Source: CAYNNQ01 sp964398785
GTDB taxonomy: Bacteria; Desulfobacterota; Desulfovibrionia; Desulfovibrionales; Desulfonatronovibrionaceae
Assembly: GCA_964398785.1 (NCBI GenBank)
Contig: CAYNNQ010000008.1
Location: 22,978 to 86,977 of the forward strand
Length of the DNA: 64,000 bases
Reading direction: 5' to 3'
Shown: positions 27,306 to 34,332 of the stretch, one piece after another
How the letters are laid out: each line of letters begins with the position of its first letter
Numbering within the stretch: position 1 is the first letter of the stretch
Made by a program: the position numbers and the translations under genes
Notes under the pieces: generated by a model
What the model saw: the letters and a program-made list of their open reading frames with translations, nothing else
Database searches by the model: none
Told to the model about the DNA's origin: nothing

Positions 27306-27324
27306 CCTTGCTTGATAAGCAAGG
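27306..27324 (+). promoter_or_regulatory. Small hairpin in the rpmB leader
   Basis: CCTTGCTT and AAGCAAGG form a perfect 8-bp stem with a 3-nt loop, 53 bp ahead of the rpmB start. Leader hairpins often mediate feedback on ribosomal protein genes, but no specific binding site is recognised here, so the role is inference only. Confidence 0.35.
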
Positions 27325-27377
27325 GGAAGTCCTACGGGAAATATCAATTCAAATTAGTATTTACATAGGAGGTCGCC

Positions 27378-27578
27378 ATGAGTAAGGAATGTGCGTTCTG
27401 CGGGAAAAAACCGCGGGTTGGCAACAATGTCAGTCATGCCCACAAAAAGAGTAAGAGGCGTTTCATGCCCAATTTGCATAGTGTCCGGGCCGAACTGGAT
27501 GGGGGGAAAGTGAGGAAGGTATCTGTTTGTACCCGTTGCCTGCGTTCCGGGGCGGTACAGAAACCGAAAGCAGGTTAA
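27378..27578 (+). CDS. rpmB: 50S ribosomal protein L28
   Basis: 66 residues, standard length for L28. It has two Cys pairs (CAFC at 5-8 and CTRC near 52-55), so it is the zinc-binding form, like L32 in this window. The family motif VSHAHKKSKRRFMPNL is present. AGGAGG lies just upstream of the ATG. It is divergent from yceD and ends in a strong terminator. Confidence 0.97.
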   Translation: MSKECAFCGKKPRVGNNVSHAHKKSKRRFMPNLHSVRAELDGGKVRKVSVCTRCLRSGAVQKPKAG

Positions 27579-27609
27579 AAAAAACCCGCCGAAACGGCGG
27601 GTTTTTTTT
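27579..27609. terminator. Bidirectional rho-independent terminator
   Basis: AACCCGCC and GGCGGGTT form an 8-bp GC-rich stem with a GAAA-type loop, with a run of A before and T after. It follows the rpmB stop directly and also serves the convergent coiled-coil gene that ends at 27611. Confidence 0.92.
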
Positions 27610-27610
27610 A

Positions 27611-28036
27611 TTAGCGGCCCCGGCCCATAAAAGGTTTCATTTTTTTCTGCAGGGAGGAATATTCATCCAGCAAATCCTTGGCTTTGGAGTCTTCCTGGAT
27701 CATTGCCTTCCGGATGTCCTTCTGTAATTGCTTCCCCTTCTTCTGCAATTTCTCCTGCATCTTTTTATAGTCGTCCAGACTCTTTTTCAGGTCCGGATTG
27801 GACTTGATTGCCTTTTGCCTGAGGTCCCGCAGTTGTTTGCTTACCTCTTGCATCCTTTTCATGTCTTTTTGCAGCTGAGCCTTTTTGGCCTTCATGTCCT
27901 GAGACTGTTGGGACTTCGCGGGAATTTTTTTCTGGGATTGTCCCTCCTTTTGCTGGGCAAACAAGGTCCCGGTCACTCCCAAGCAGAAAACAAGGGCAAA
28001 TACAAGCATAGCAGTACGTTTTAAACCTGTGGGCAT
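27611..28036 (-). CDS. Periplasmic coiled-coil protein of unknown function
   Basis: 141 residues. The N-terminus is a signal peptide (hydrophobic residues about 8-25, likely cut after LFA). The rest is almost wholly Lys/Gln/Glu-rich helix predicted to form coiled coil (for example QLQKDMKRMQEVSKQLRDLR). There are no cysteines in the mature part and no membrane anchor. It has a strong ribosome site (AAGGAGGAG) 6 bp before the ATG. I do not recognise a family; a Spy/CpxP-like or structural periplasmic role is possible but not shown. Confidence 0.75.
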   Translation of the reverse strand: MPTGLKRTAMLVFALVFCLGVTGTLFAQQKEGQSQKKIPAKSQQSQDMKAKKAQLQKDMKRMQEVSKQLRDLRQKAIKSNPDLKKSLDDYKKMQEKLQKKGKQLQKDIRKAMIQEDSKAKDLLDEYSSLQKKMKPFMGRGR

Positions 28037-28205
28037 TTAGCTCCTCCTTTATAAAATTGTTAAAACCAAAATGAGATAAACACTTTAGCATAAGCTTACC
28101 GAGGATTGTCAAATCCTTTTTCGTGTCTGCCTTTTTTGCTCTTGGGTTGCGATGCCAGGGAGTCTGGGAAAAGTCGTTTTTTCCCAGACATTAAATAAAT
28201 TTTTT

Positions 28206-28490
28206 TGAAAACTCAAAAATCCGGGCTCTTGGACACAGCCTGTGGATTTTTTGTATTTTTTCCGCCTGCTCTTTTTGGATGCTTTTAAGGGGGAAACCGC
28301 ACCGAGAATCGGGCTCTTAATGCAGACTGGCAAAATTACCAACTTGAATGCTGCCAAACTTTTTCTCCCTTTCAAAACTAGAGTCCAGAGGGGGCATCCC
28401 CCTTTGCCGGGACCTGGAAAACACCGGGCCGGTTGTTGGGCATCTAAAAAAATCTGGCGGAGAAAATCCATGTCAAACGTCGAGGAATCA
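28206..28490 (-). repeat. Repeat A copy 2 (full length, - orientation)
   Basis: In the 574-bp gap 28037-28610. The outer right arm begins AAAAATCCGGGCTCTTGGAC (28215-28234), followed by TGTGGATTTTTTGTATTTTT and GGATGCTTTTAA. The left arm ends GGCGGAGAAAATCCATGTCA then AACGTCGAGGA (to 28486). This copy has about 60 bp of extra, AT-rich sequence in the centre. Flanking bases 28037-28205 and 28491-28610 show no gene; the latter is AT-rich and probably holds the promoter of the TPR gene. Confidence 0.75.
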
Positions 28491-28610
28491 AAATCCGCAG
28501 GTTACATCGAGAAACCGCGAAATTTGGGCAATTATATTTTAAACGAGGCAATTTATTATAGACAAACAAAAATTTTTTTGGTTAGAAGGCTATAAATTTG
28601 GAGTTACAAT

Positions 28611-29438
28611 ATGATGATCACCAATACACAGGCACGCGAGATCAAAGAGAACCTAGGCCGGGCCAAGTCGCTTTTTAATCGCCATGAGGTCCTAAGGGGT
28701 ATTATAACTGCCCTGGAAGGGATGAAGATCTATTTTACCACCAACATCTATGGTTCCCAGAAGATAGAAATTGAGTACATGTTCGCGGAGATCGTGCAGA
28801 TGTTTACCACCTTTCCGGAAGTTAAAAAGTTTCTTCCCTCCGGGTTTGAATACAAGAAAGGCAAGGAAAAGGAAATCTATCAGCAGTTGGTCGGAGTTAT
28901 CCAGGAAATGGCCAAGAGTCTTCAAGAACAGGAAACCGATAGTGGGGCCGGAGATGAGGAAGAATTGAGACGGCGTAGGCTTTTGGAGAACATGCAGGCT
29001 GCTTTGCAGTCCCAGGACAAAGCCAAGGCCGCTTCGCATATGAAGGCCCTCGTTGACGCCTATGGAGATGGACCGGAAATCTACAACGAGATTGCCGAAA
29101 ACCTGTATCAGGCCGGGCAGCTAGACCAAGCCCTGTCATTTGCCCGTAAGGCGCTTTTAAAGGATAAGAAGAACCAGACTGCTTATAAGATTATGGTTAA
29201 TGTCCACCGCTACCGGGGAGAATACGAAGAGGCCGAGAAATGCTATAAGAACGCTTTGCAGGCGTTCGGAGAGCATGCCAATATTTATCTCAATCTGCAT
29301 CGTCTTTACAAGGAATGGGGCAAGACGGACCATGCTGTTGCCGCGGCAAAGAAGGTGCTGCAGTTGGACCCGGAGAACGAGGAAGCCAATTCTTTTTTTA
29401 AAGAAAACGGAGGAAACGGCGAAAGGGAGCAGGGCTGA
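28611..29438 (+). CDS. TPR-repeat protein of unknown function
   Basis: 275 residues, cytoplasmic, no signal peptide. The first 110 residues are a helical domain (FNRHEVLRGIITALEGMKI and an EIEYMFAEIVQMFT helix). Residues about 125-270 carry at least three tetratricopeptide repeats (AENLYQAGQLDQALSFARKA, VHRYRGEYEEAEKCYKNALQ, LYKEWGKTDHAVAAAKKVLQ), which suggests a scaffold or adaptor. Two adjacent ATGs are possible starts, with GGAG 7 bp upstream. It converges on gltX. Function is not known to me. Confidence 0.8.
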   Translation: MMITNTQAREIKENLGRAKSLFNRHEVLRGIITALEGMKIYFTTNIYGSQKIEIEYMFAEIVQMFTTFPEVKKFLPSGFEYKKGKEKEIYQQLVGVIQEMAKSLQEQETDSGAGDEEELRRRRLLENMQAALQSQDKAKAASHMKALVDAYGDGPEIYNEIAENLYQAGQLDQALSFARKALLKDKKNQTAYKIMVNVHRYRGEYEEAEKCYKNALQAFGEHANIYLNLHRLYKEWGKTDHAVAAAKKVLQLDPENEEANSFFKENGGNGEREQG

Positions 29439-29474
29439 ATTTTCCCTTGAAATGCAGCACCGTACTTCCCCAGG

Positions 29475-30872
29475 TCATTCCCCGGTTCCCGCCGCACGTT
29501 GCAGTCGGGCAATCGTGCTTTCCTTTCCCAGGACCTCCATAGTTTCAAATAGTCCAGGGCTGAAAGTCTTGCCGGTAATGGCTACCCTTATGGGCTGGGC
29601 TATTTTCTTGAATTTTATACCGGCTTCTTCCAGATAGGCGGCTACAGCTTCCTCCTGACTTTTCTGACTGAAGTCCTCGAGGCCTTGTAGGCGATGGAGT
29701 AAATAGCGCAGATGCTTTTTGTTTTCCGGAGTGAGGAATTTCTCTGCGGCCTGCGCATCGCAAGGTAGCTCCGAATCCTTGAACAGGAAGAATTCGGCCA
29801 TTTCAGCCATTTCCTGCATGGTTTTGGCCCGGGGCTGAAGCAGGGGAACGATCTTTTCCAGATAGGAGACATCAGCCTTGTGCCCCATTTCTGCCAGGTG
29901 TTCTTCCAGTATAGAAGACAGACGGGAGGTGTCTCCTTCCTTGATATAGTTGCTGTTCAGCCATTTCAGCTTTTCCAAATCAAAAACACATGCGGAAGAA
30001 TTTAGACCCTGCATATTGAATTTGTCTATTAGCTCTTCCGGAGGGATTATCTCCTCGTCCCCATATCCCCAACCCAATTTGGCCAGGTAGTTGAGCAGGG
30101 CTTCGGGCAAAAAGCCCTGCTTTTTGAAATCCATTACGGAAGTGGCGCCGTGTCGTTTCGAGAGCTTTTTCTTGTCCGGTCCGAGTATCATGGGCACATG
30201 GGCAAATAGTGGGGGCTCTGCTCCCAGTGCCCGGTATATGGCTATTTGTCTGGGGGTATTGTTTATGTGGTCGTCTCCGCGTAAGATGTGGGTCATGCCC
30301 ATAGTGATGTCATCCACAACAACTGCCAGATTGTAGGTGGGGGTCCCGTCCGCGCGTTCCAAGACAAGATCGTCCAGTTCCGAATTGTCCACGGATATCG
30401 GACCCTTGACTTGGTCCTTGAATGTGGTCGCTCCGCTCAGGGGCATTTTGAGCCGTACAACACGATCTTGTCCGGGACCAAGTCCCTGTTCCCTGCAGCG
30501 GCCATTGTACTTGGGCTTTAGTCCCTTGGCCCGGGCTTCCTCCCGCATTTTCTCCACTTCTTCCGGAGTACACCGGCAATAGTAGGCCTCTCCGGAATCC
30601 AGCAGTTTTTGGATATATTCCCGGTAAAGATCGAAGCGTTTGCTTTGATAGAAAGGTCCCTGGTCGTAATCCATTCCCAGCCATTCCATGGCCTTTAGGA
30701 TGGAACGGGTGGTTTCTTGCGTGGATCGTTCCAGATCGGTGTCCTCGATGCGCAGTACAAACGTCCCGTTGTTTTTTCTGGCCCACAGCCAGTTGTAGAT
30801 GGCGGTCCTTGCACCGCCTATGTGCAAATTTCCCGTCGGACTGGGCGGGAATCTGGTGACAACCTTGCTCAT
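29475..30872 (-). CDS. gltX: Glutamyl-tRNA synthetase
   Basis: Class I synthetase that charges tRNA-Glu (and possibly tRNA-Gln in organisms using the amidotransferase route). It is 465 residues from the ATG at 30872 (MSKVVTRFPPSPTG). The HIGH-type motif is in TGNLHIGGARTA (about 13-24), and the KMSKS-type loop is KKLSKRHG (about 237-244). The frame is open 21 codons further upstream across a terminator, which is rejected. Confidence 0.96.
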   Translation of the reverse strand: MSKVVTRFPPSPTGNLHIGGARTAIYNWLWARKNNGTFVLRIEDTDLERSTQETTRSILKAMEWLGMDYDQGPFYQSKRFDLYREYIQKLLDSGEAYYCRCTPEEVEKMREEARAKGLKPKYNGRCREQGLGPGQDRVVRLKMPLSGATTFKDQVKGPISVDNSELDDLVLERADGTPTYNLAVVVDDITMGMTHILRGDDHINNTPRQIAIYRALGAEPPLFAHVPMILGPDKKKLSKRHGATSVMDFKKQGFLPEALLNYLAKLGWGYGDEEIIPPEELIDKFNMQGLNSSACVFDLEKLKWLNSNYIKEGDTSRLSSILEEHLAEMGHKADVSYLEKIVPLLQPRAKTMQEMAEMAEFFLFKDSELPCDAQAAEKFLTPENKKHLRYLLHRLQGLEDFSQKSQEEAVAAYLEEAGIKFKKIAQPIRVAITGKTFSPGLFETMEVLGKESTIARLQRAAGTGE

Positions 30873-30883
30873 TTTTTCCCCTG

Positions 30884-30910
30884 AAAACAAAGGCGGGCCT
30901 TGGGCCCGCC
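30884..30910 (-). terminator. Rho-independent terminator after the NFU gene
   Basis: On the minus strand GGCGGGCC and GGCCCGCC form a perfect 8-bp stem with a 3-nt loop, followed by TTTGTTTTC. It lies about 33 bp past the end of the NFU gene and just upstream of the gltX start, so gltX should be transcribed separately. Confidence 0.8.
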
Positions 30911-30942
30911 GGTAAGATAGTTTTTTATAAAGCAAAAACGGC

Positions 30943-31164
30943 TTAAGCGGATTCCACCCCTTTTATTTCCGGAATCTCCTTGAGAATCAGCCTTTCAATC
31001 CCGTTTTTGAGGGTCATCTGGGACATGGGGCAACCTTGGCAGGCCCCCTGCAACTTTACCTTGACCACGTTATCCGAAGTTAACTCCACGAACTCTACAT
31101 CTCCTCCGTCCGCCTGCAATGAGGGACGGATTTTTTCCAGCACTTCTTTTACTTTTTCCTGCAT
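30943..31164 (-). CDS. NFU-domain iron-sulfur carrier protein
   Basis: 73 residues matching the C-terminal NifU (NFU) domain alone. It carries an assembled 4Fe-4S cluster at the CxxC motif (GACQGCPMSQ, about residues 36-45) and hands it to target enzymes. It starts MQEKVKEVLEKIRPSLQADG, the family opening. It stands alone with its own terminator. Many Fe-S proteins in this window (NuoB, NuoI, the two FrhB-type proteins) would be potential clients, by inference. Confidence 0.93.
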   Translation of the reverse strand: MQEKVKEVLEKIRPSLQADGGDVEFVELTSDNVVKVKLQGACQGCPMSQMTLKNGIERLILKEIPEIKGVESA

Positions 31165-31432
31165 GGCTGAACTCCTGGTTTAATTCGATTCCCCGGAGGG
31201 AAGCTTTTTAATGGCCTATAAATAAGGCTCCTCACACAAATCTGTGCAAAATTTTGTTTTTAAAATCTCGCAAAAGATGCTGAACCAACTGAATTTAAAG
31301 GATTTTAATAAAATACCTCGAGTTGACAAATTATTGTCGTTTCCTGGATACCTGATCGGGGTCAGGTATGACGAGGGTGGAGGTTCCGAACAATTTGGTT
31401 CAGACCTAGAAATACGGGCTATCCCCCATTCG

Positions 31433-31457
31433 TCATTACCCGGCTTGACCGGGTAAT
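31433..31457. repeat. Palindrome of the 'cattacccgg..ccgggtaat' type
   Basis: ATTACCCGG (31435-31443) and CCGGGTAAT (31449-31457) form a perfect 9-bp stem with loop CTTGA. The sequence closely resembles a palindromic motif scattered in many bacterial genomes. It lies in the 498-bp gap 31165-31662, which otherwise shows no gene; the gap is AT-rich at its right (31165-31340) end near the NFU start. Confidence 0.5.
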
Positions 31458-31595
31458 CCAGTATCTTGATTCAGCAAAAATATAAAATGCTTTGCACAGA
31501 TTCTTGAGACGAACCATAAATAAATATAAGGCGGGGAAGAGATTTTGTCAAAACTGTCTCTAAGGCTCTTATATCCTCCGTAAGTCCCCTGCTTC

Positions 31596-31638
31596 CCTGT
31601 CTGCACAGGACTTGCCCCTGTGCAGACAGGGGGCAAGC
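31596..31638 (-). promoter_or_regulatory. Overlapping mutually exclusive hairpins downstream of the FTR-like gene
   Basis: Arm CCTGTCTGCACAGG (31596-31609) pairs perfectly with CCTGTGCAGACAGG (31617-31630), 14 bp with a 7-nt loop. The same second arm is also part of another hairpin, CTTGCCCCTGT with ACAGGGGGCAAG (31611-31638), so only one of the two can form at a time. It lies about 25 bp after the stop of the FTR-like gene. No T-run follows on the minus strand, so it is not a standard terminator; it may be an RNA-end stabiliser or a repeat remnant. Confidence 0.5.
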
Positions 31639-31662
31639 TCTGTGTAGACGGAGGGAGGGATG

Positions 31663-32019
31663 TCAACTGGGTGCGTTGAGCCCCAGAGCAGTCATTAGTT
31701 TCTCCGGAGGTCTCCTTTCCGGGACATAGACATGTCCCACGCGGTCCTCGTTCCAGTCCTTTGAGACATACAGCCCGCAGAAACAGCTGCCGTATTCCTT
31801 TACATCCGGCTCCCTGTACACGCAGGGACAGATTATATCCTTGTCTTGTTCATAAATTCCAGAGGCGAGTCTACAGGGGCAGGCCATGTACCCGTAACGT
31901 TGTTTGTTTTCCAGCAGGCTCTGCAACAAAGGCATGGTCATGTCCATATTCCGGTTGAAATAATAACCCTGGGGCTCTTGGATATTTTTCAGTTGCTCGA
32001 AAAGTTCTTCAGGTGTCAT
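31663..32019 (-). CDS. Ferredoxin:thioredoxin reductase catalytic-subunit-like protein
   Basis: 118 residues resembling the catalytic beta subunit of ferredoxin:thioredoxin reductase, which uses a 4Fe-4S cluster and an adjacent disulfide to reduce thioredoxins with electrons from ferredoxin. The family pattern is clear: ACPCRLASG, then IICPCVYREPD, then YGSCFCGLY; seven cysteines are in place. The ATG at 32019 overlaps the glutaredoxin-like gene stop as ATGA; an ATG 9 bp earlier has too short a ribosome spacing. No variable (alpha) subunit is visible, as is usual outside phototrophs. Confidence 0.88.
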   Translation of the reverse strand: MTPEELFEQLKNIQEPQGYYFNRNMDMTMPLLQSLLENKQRYGYMACPCRLASGIYEQDKDIICPCVYREPDVKEYGSCFCGLYVSKDWNEDRVGHVYVPERRPPEKLMTALGLNAPS

Positions 32020-32270
32020 TTCCCGCATGCCTCCAGTATTTCCTCTTCCTTGTATCCGACGACAACAGTGTCCTCATCAACAACCAGTGTGGGAAAGGAA
32101 AGATTGGGGTTGTATAATTTGATATCCTCGACTGCCTTCTCCCGGTCCTCGCCCTGCAAAAGATCGACGTGGATGCAGTCATAGTCGATAGCGTGCTTTT
32201 CCAGGAATTTTTTTGTGTTCTTGCAGTGGATGCATGTGCTAAGCGCATAAAGGCGGGGTTTTTGTTCCAT
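32016..32270 (-). CDS. Glutaredoxin/thioredoxin-like protein
   Basis: 84 residues with the redox motif STCIHCKNT (Cys-Ile-His-Cys, about residues 12-15) and the cis-Pro region LSFPTLVVDEDTVVVGY. It is the small glutaredoxin-like fold. The ATG at 32270 has AGGAG upstream; the frame opens 10 codons earlier. It overlaps the FTR-like gene by 4 bp, so it is the most likely electron acceptor of that reductase, by context. Confidence 0.87.
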   Translation of the reverse strand: MEQKPRLYALSTCIHCKNTKKFLEKHAIDYDCIHVDLLQGEDREKAVEDIKLYNPNLSFPTLVVDEDTVVVGYKEEEILEACGK

Positions 32271-32299
32271 TGTGTTTCTCCTGTGGATTTGTGTAAGCA

Positions 32300-33082
32300 T
32301 TATACTTTAAAAAAGTCCTGCATCCAGCCCAAGCAGGAACTTAACTGTTCCACAACCCTGGATTCCTCCGTGGGTAGTTCTTCCGGGCCTACCTCCAATG
32401 TTATTAGTCCCCGATATTTTCGTTTATTCAGGGAAAAGAGGAAATTTTCCAAGTCCAATTCCCCGGAACCCGGCCACAGGTGTTCCTGAAGACGGCGGGA
32501 ATCGGAAAAATGTATGTTGATAAGCATGTCCTCCGGAGTCTGTTGCAGGCAATGCACTGGGTCCATGCGGCTAACTCCAAGATGGCAGACATCCATGGTC
32601 AGATAGGTGTTTCTTTTAGTACACATGTTCAAATGGAAAGCCCATGCATTGGGGCCCATTCCTGCGGAATTTTCCTCTACAGGGAGATTTTCCAGGGAAA
32701 CGGGGATGGAGGAATCCAGGTCATTTTGCAGGTTTTTGCTTTTTGTAAACCACCAGAAATGGGGGATCTGTTTTATGTTCAAGGCCGGCGGATGGAGGGT
32801 GATATTAACTGGATGTCCTAGTTTTGCAGCCAGATTCACGGTTTTCTGCCAGGCCCGCAGGTGTCCTCCCCACTTGCCCCAAGACCGGAACGGGGCGTGC
32901 AAACTGTATATCTTGGTTTCCCCGCACTGTTTATCTAAAAAAGCAGTATCCAGAAGCTGCGGGTCACTCAGTATAAGTTCCAATCCATCGAAACCGCTTT
33001 TTTGGGCGGCCCTTGCGCAGAATTCCAGGCCCGAGGTGAAAAGGGATCCTGAAGAAAGAAGGAAGTAGGGGCGACTAGGCAT
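32300..33082 (-). CDS. Sugar phosphate isomerase/epimerase-like TIM barrel protein
   Basis: 260 residues of the xylose-isomerase-like/AP-endonuclease-2 superfamily. Visible strand-end motifs are GFDGLELILSD (29-39), YSLHAPFRSWG, ITLHPPAL, VSLENLP and LTMDVCHLG, with IHFSDSRR and ITLEVGPEE toward the end; the His, Glu and Asp residues fit a divalent-metal site. The substrate cannot be deduced. It lies 17 bp after the CBS-ACT gene and 29 bp before the glutaredoxin-like gene, so it probably belongs to the same transcript. Confidence 0.75.
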   Translation of the reverse strand: MPSRPYFLLSSGSLFTSGLEFCARAAQKSGFDGLELILSDPQLLDTAFLDKQCGETKIYSLHAPFRSWGKWGGHLRAWQKTVNLAAKLGHPVNITLHPPALNIKQIPHFWWFTKSKNLQNDLDSSIPVSLENLPVEENSAGMGPNAWAFHLNMCTKRNTYLTMDVCHLGVSRMDPVHCLQQTPEDMLINIHFSDSRRLQEHLWPGSGELDLENFLFSLNKRKYRGLITLEVGPEELPTEESRVVEQLSSCLGWMQDFFKV

Positions 33083-33099
33083 AGGGAATATATACCTCT

Positions 33100-33777
33100 T
33101 TAACCGCTGTTGTCCTGGAGATTATCCCGGACCCAATAGAGCATTTCGTATTTTTCGTTTAAGTGTTTTCGAAGTTTGTCTTCTTCCGCTCTATCCATAT
33201 CGTGGATGCGGATAAATACCTGGCGATAGCCGGGACTGGGATCGTCATATGCGGATTGGATACTTATAATACGTGCCTTAAAATCGCGCAGCTCTTCCAG
33301 GATCTGTTTCAGACTCCCGGGCTGATCGGGAAGATGAAATCCCATCTGGACCCCACCGAGATATATCCCAGAGATCTTTATAAGCACTTTGAAAATATCC
33401 GTGTCCGTGACAATACCCACGACTTCTTGCTCTTCATTGACCACCGGCATCCCCGCAATCTTTTTTTCCAGCATTTCCACGGCCGCTTTTTCCACGGTGG
33501 CATGGACGGAAATAGTGTGCGGATTGCGGGTCATTATGTCCTTGATCTTGATTTCCGAAAGGAGGTAGTACAATTCATGCACGTCCAAAGTGGTAGCCTT
33601 GGAAGGAGAGGCATCCTTTATATCCCGGTCGGAAACTATACCGCAAAGTTTGCCTTTTTCGTCCACTACAGGAAGGCGATGGATCGCGGTGTCTTTAAGC
33701 ATCTTGGACGCTTTCATCATAGAAGTATCCTGGTTAACCGTGATCACATCACTTGTCATCCATTTCCTTAAAAGCAT
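33100..33777 (-). CDS. CBS-pair and ACT-like domain regulatory protein
   Basis: 225 residues. Two CBS domains (about 1-60, beginning LLRKWMTSDVITVNQD, and about 75-130, IKDIMTRNPHTISVHATVEK) form a module that usually binds adenosyl nucleotides. A C-terminal ACT-like domain follows (about 140-215; LPDQPGSLKQILEELRD), which usually binds an amino acid or small ligand. It is similar to AcuB-type proteins, often near acetate/acetoin genes; actP lies nearby. The ATG at 33777 has AAGGAGG 6 bp upstream; the frame extends 44 codons further into unrelated sequence. Confidence 0.85.
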   Translation of the reverse strand: MLLRKWMTSDVITVNQDTSMMKASKMLKDTAIHRLPVVDEKGKLCGIVSDRDIKDASPSKATTLDVHELYYLLSEIKIKDIMTRNPHTISVHATVEKAAVEMLEKKIAGMPVVNEEQEVVGIVTDTDIFKVLIKISGIYLGGVQMGFHLPDQPGSLKQILEELRDFKARIISIQSAYDDPSPGYRQVFIRIHDMDRAEEDKLRKHLNEKYEMLYWVRDNLQDNSG

Positions 33778-33943
33778 CTGGTCCTCCTTGCAGGTAAATT
33801 GAGGGGGGGGATGACTTGCTCTAAATATAAAGAAATTACAGTTATATTCCGAAGAGTTACGGCAACCCAGTATGTCAATGTTCGTAGAATAAACATAATC
33901 GGCGAACAAGGCAATAGAGAAGGACTTTGGTTCTCCGATACAG

Positions 33944-34070
33944 AGAAGCCTGCAAAAAATATATTTTTGCAGGCAGTGTTAAGTTTTAAGTTGAAAGTTT
34001 TAAGTAAAATCAAAAAGTTATAAATTTTAATCTGTGCGTTTAACTCCAGTATTCGACTTTTTGCAGATGC
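33944..34070 (-). repeat. Repeat B copy 1, with an 11-bp flanking duplication
   Basis: About 127 bp. One end is the hairpin GCCTGCAAAAAATATA..TTTTTGCAGGC (33949-33975), the other is TTTTTGCAGATGC (34058-34070). The sequence CTCCGATACAG occurs directly on both sides, at 33933-33943 and 34071-34081, which looks like a target-site duplication. The inserted copy splits the end of a family A element. The 555-bp gap 33778-34332 is filled by this copy, A copy 3 and a terminator; 33778-33930 shows no gene. Confidence 0.85.
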
Positions 34071-34275
34071 CTCCGATACAGCGTGTGGATTTTTATATTT
34101 TCTCCACCTGATATTTGGGGATGCTTTTAACGAGAGGCCCATTCGTTTTTTGGGTGCTGGAAGGGGGCAAGTATCCCACTTTGGCGGGGCCTGGAAAACA
34201 TTGGGCCGGTAGTTTGGCATCAAAAAAGATCAGGCGGAGAAAATCCACATCAAACGTCGAGGACCCAGGACTTCC
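34071..34275 (-). repeat. Repeat A copy 3 (- orientation, outer end displaced by repeat B)
   Basis: It starts CAGCGTGTGGATTTTTATAT, then GGATGCTTTTAACGAGAGGC. The centre AAGGGGGCAAGTATCCCACT follows, and it ends AGATCAGGCGGAGAAAATCC, ACATCAAACGTCGAGGACCC. It lacks half of the inner hairpin. The outermost bases of its right end appear on the far side of the B insertion (33922-33943), as expected if B jumped into A. Confidence 0.8.
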
Positions 34276-34297
34276 GGATTATTGTACGGAGATAAGC

Positions 34298-34324
34298 AAA
34301 GACCCCGCTTTTAGCGGGGTCTTT
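34298..34324. terminator. Rho-independent terminator after actP
   Basis: AAAGACCCCGC and GCGGGGTCTTT form an 11-bp stem with a 5-nt loop, flanked by A and T on both sides. It lies 9 bp beyond the actP stop on the minus strand, and could also stop transcripts from the other direction. Confidence 0.9.
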
Positions 34325-34332
34325 GTGGTCCA

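Noticed and set aside
28242..28595. 117-codon plus-strand frame between the coiled-coil gene and the TPR gene
   Set aside because: It lies wholly in repeat A copy 2 and its flank, with low-complexity translation.
33768..34223. 151-codon minus-strand frame
   Set aside because: It crosses repeat A, repeat B and the intergenic flank; similar peptides occur at other repeat copies.
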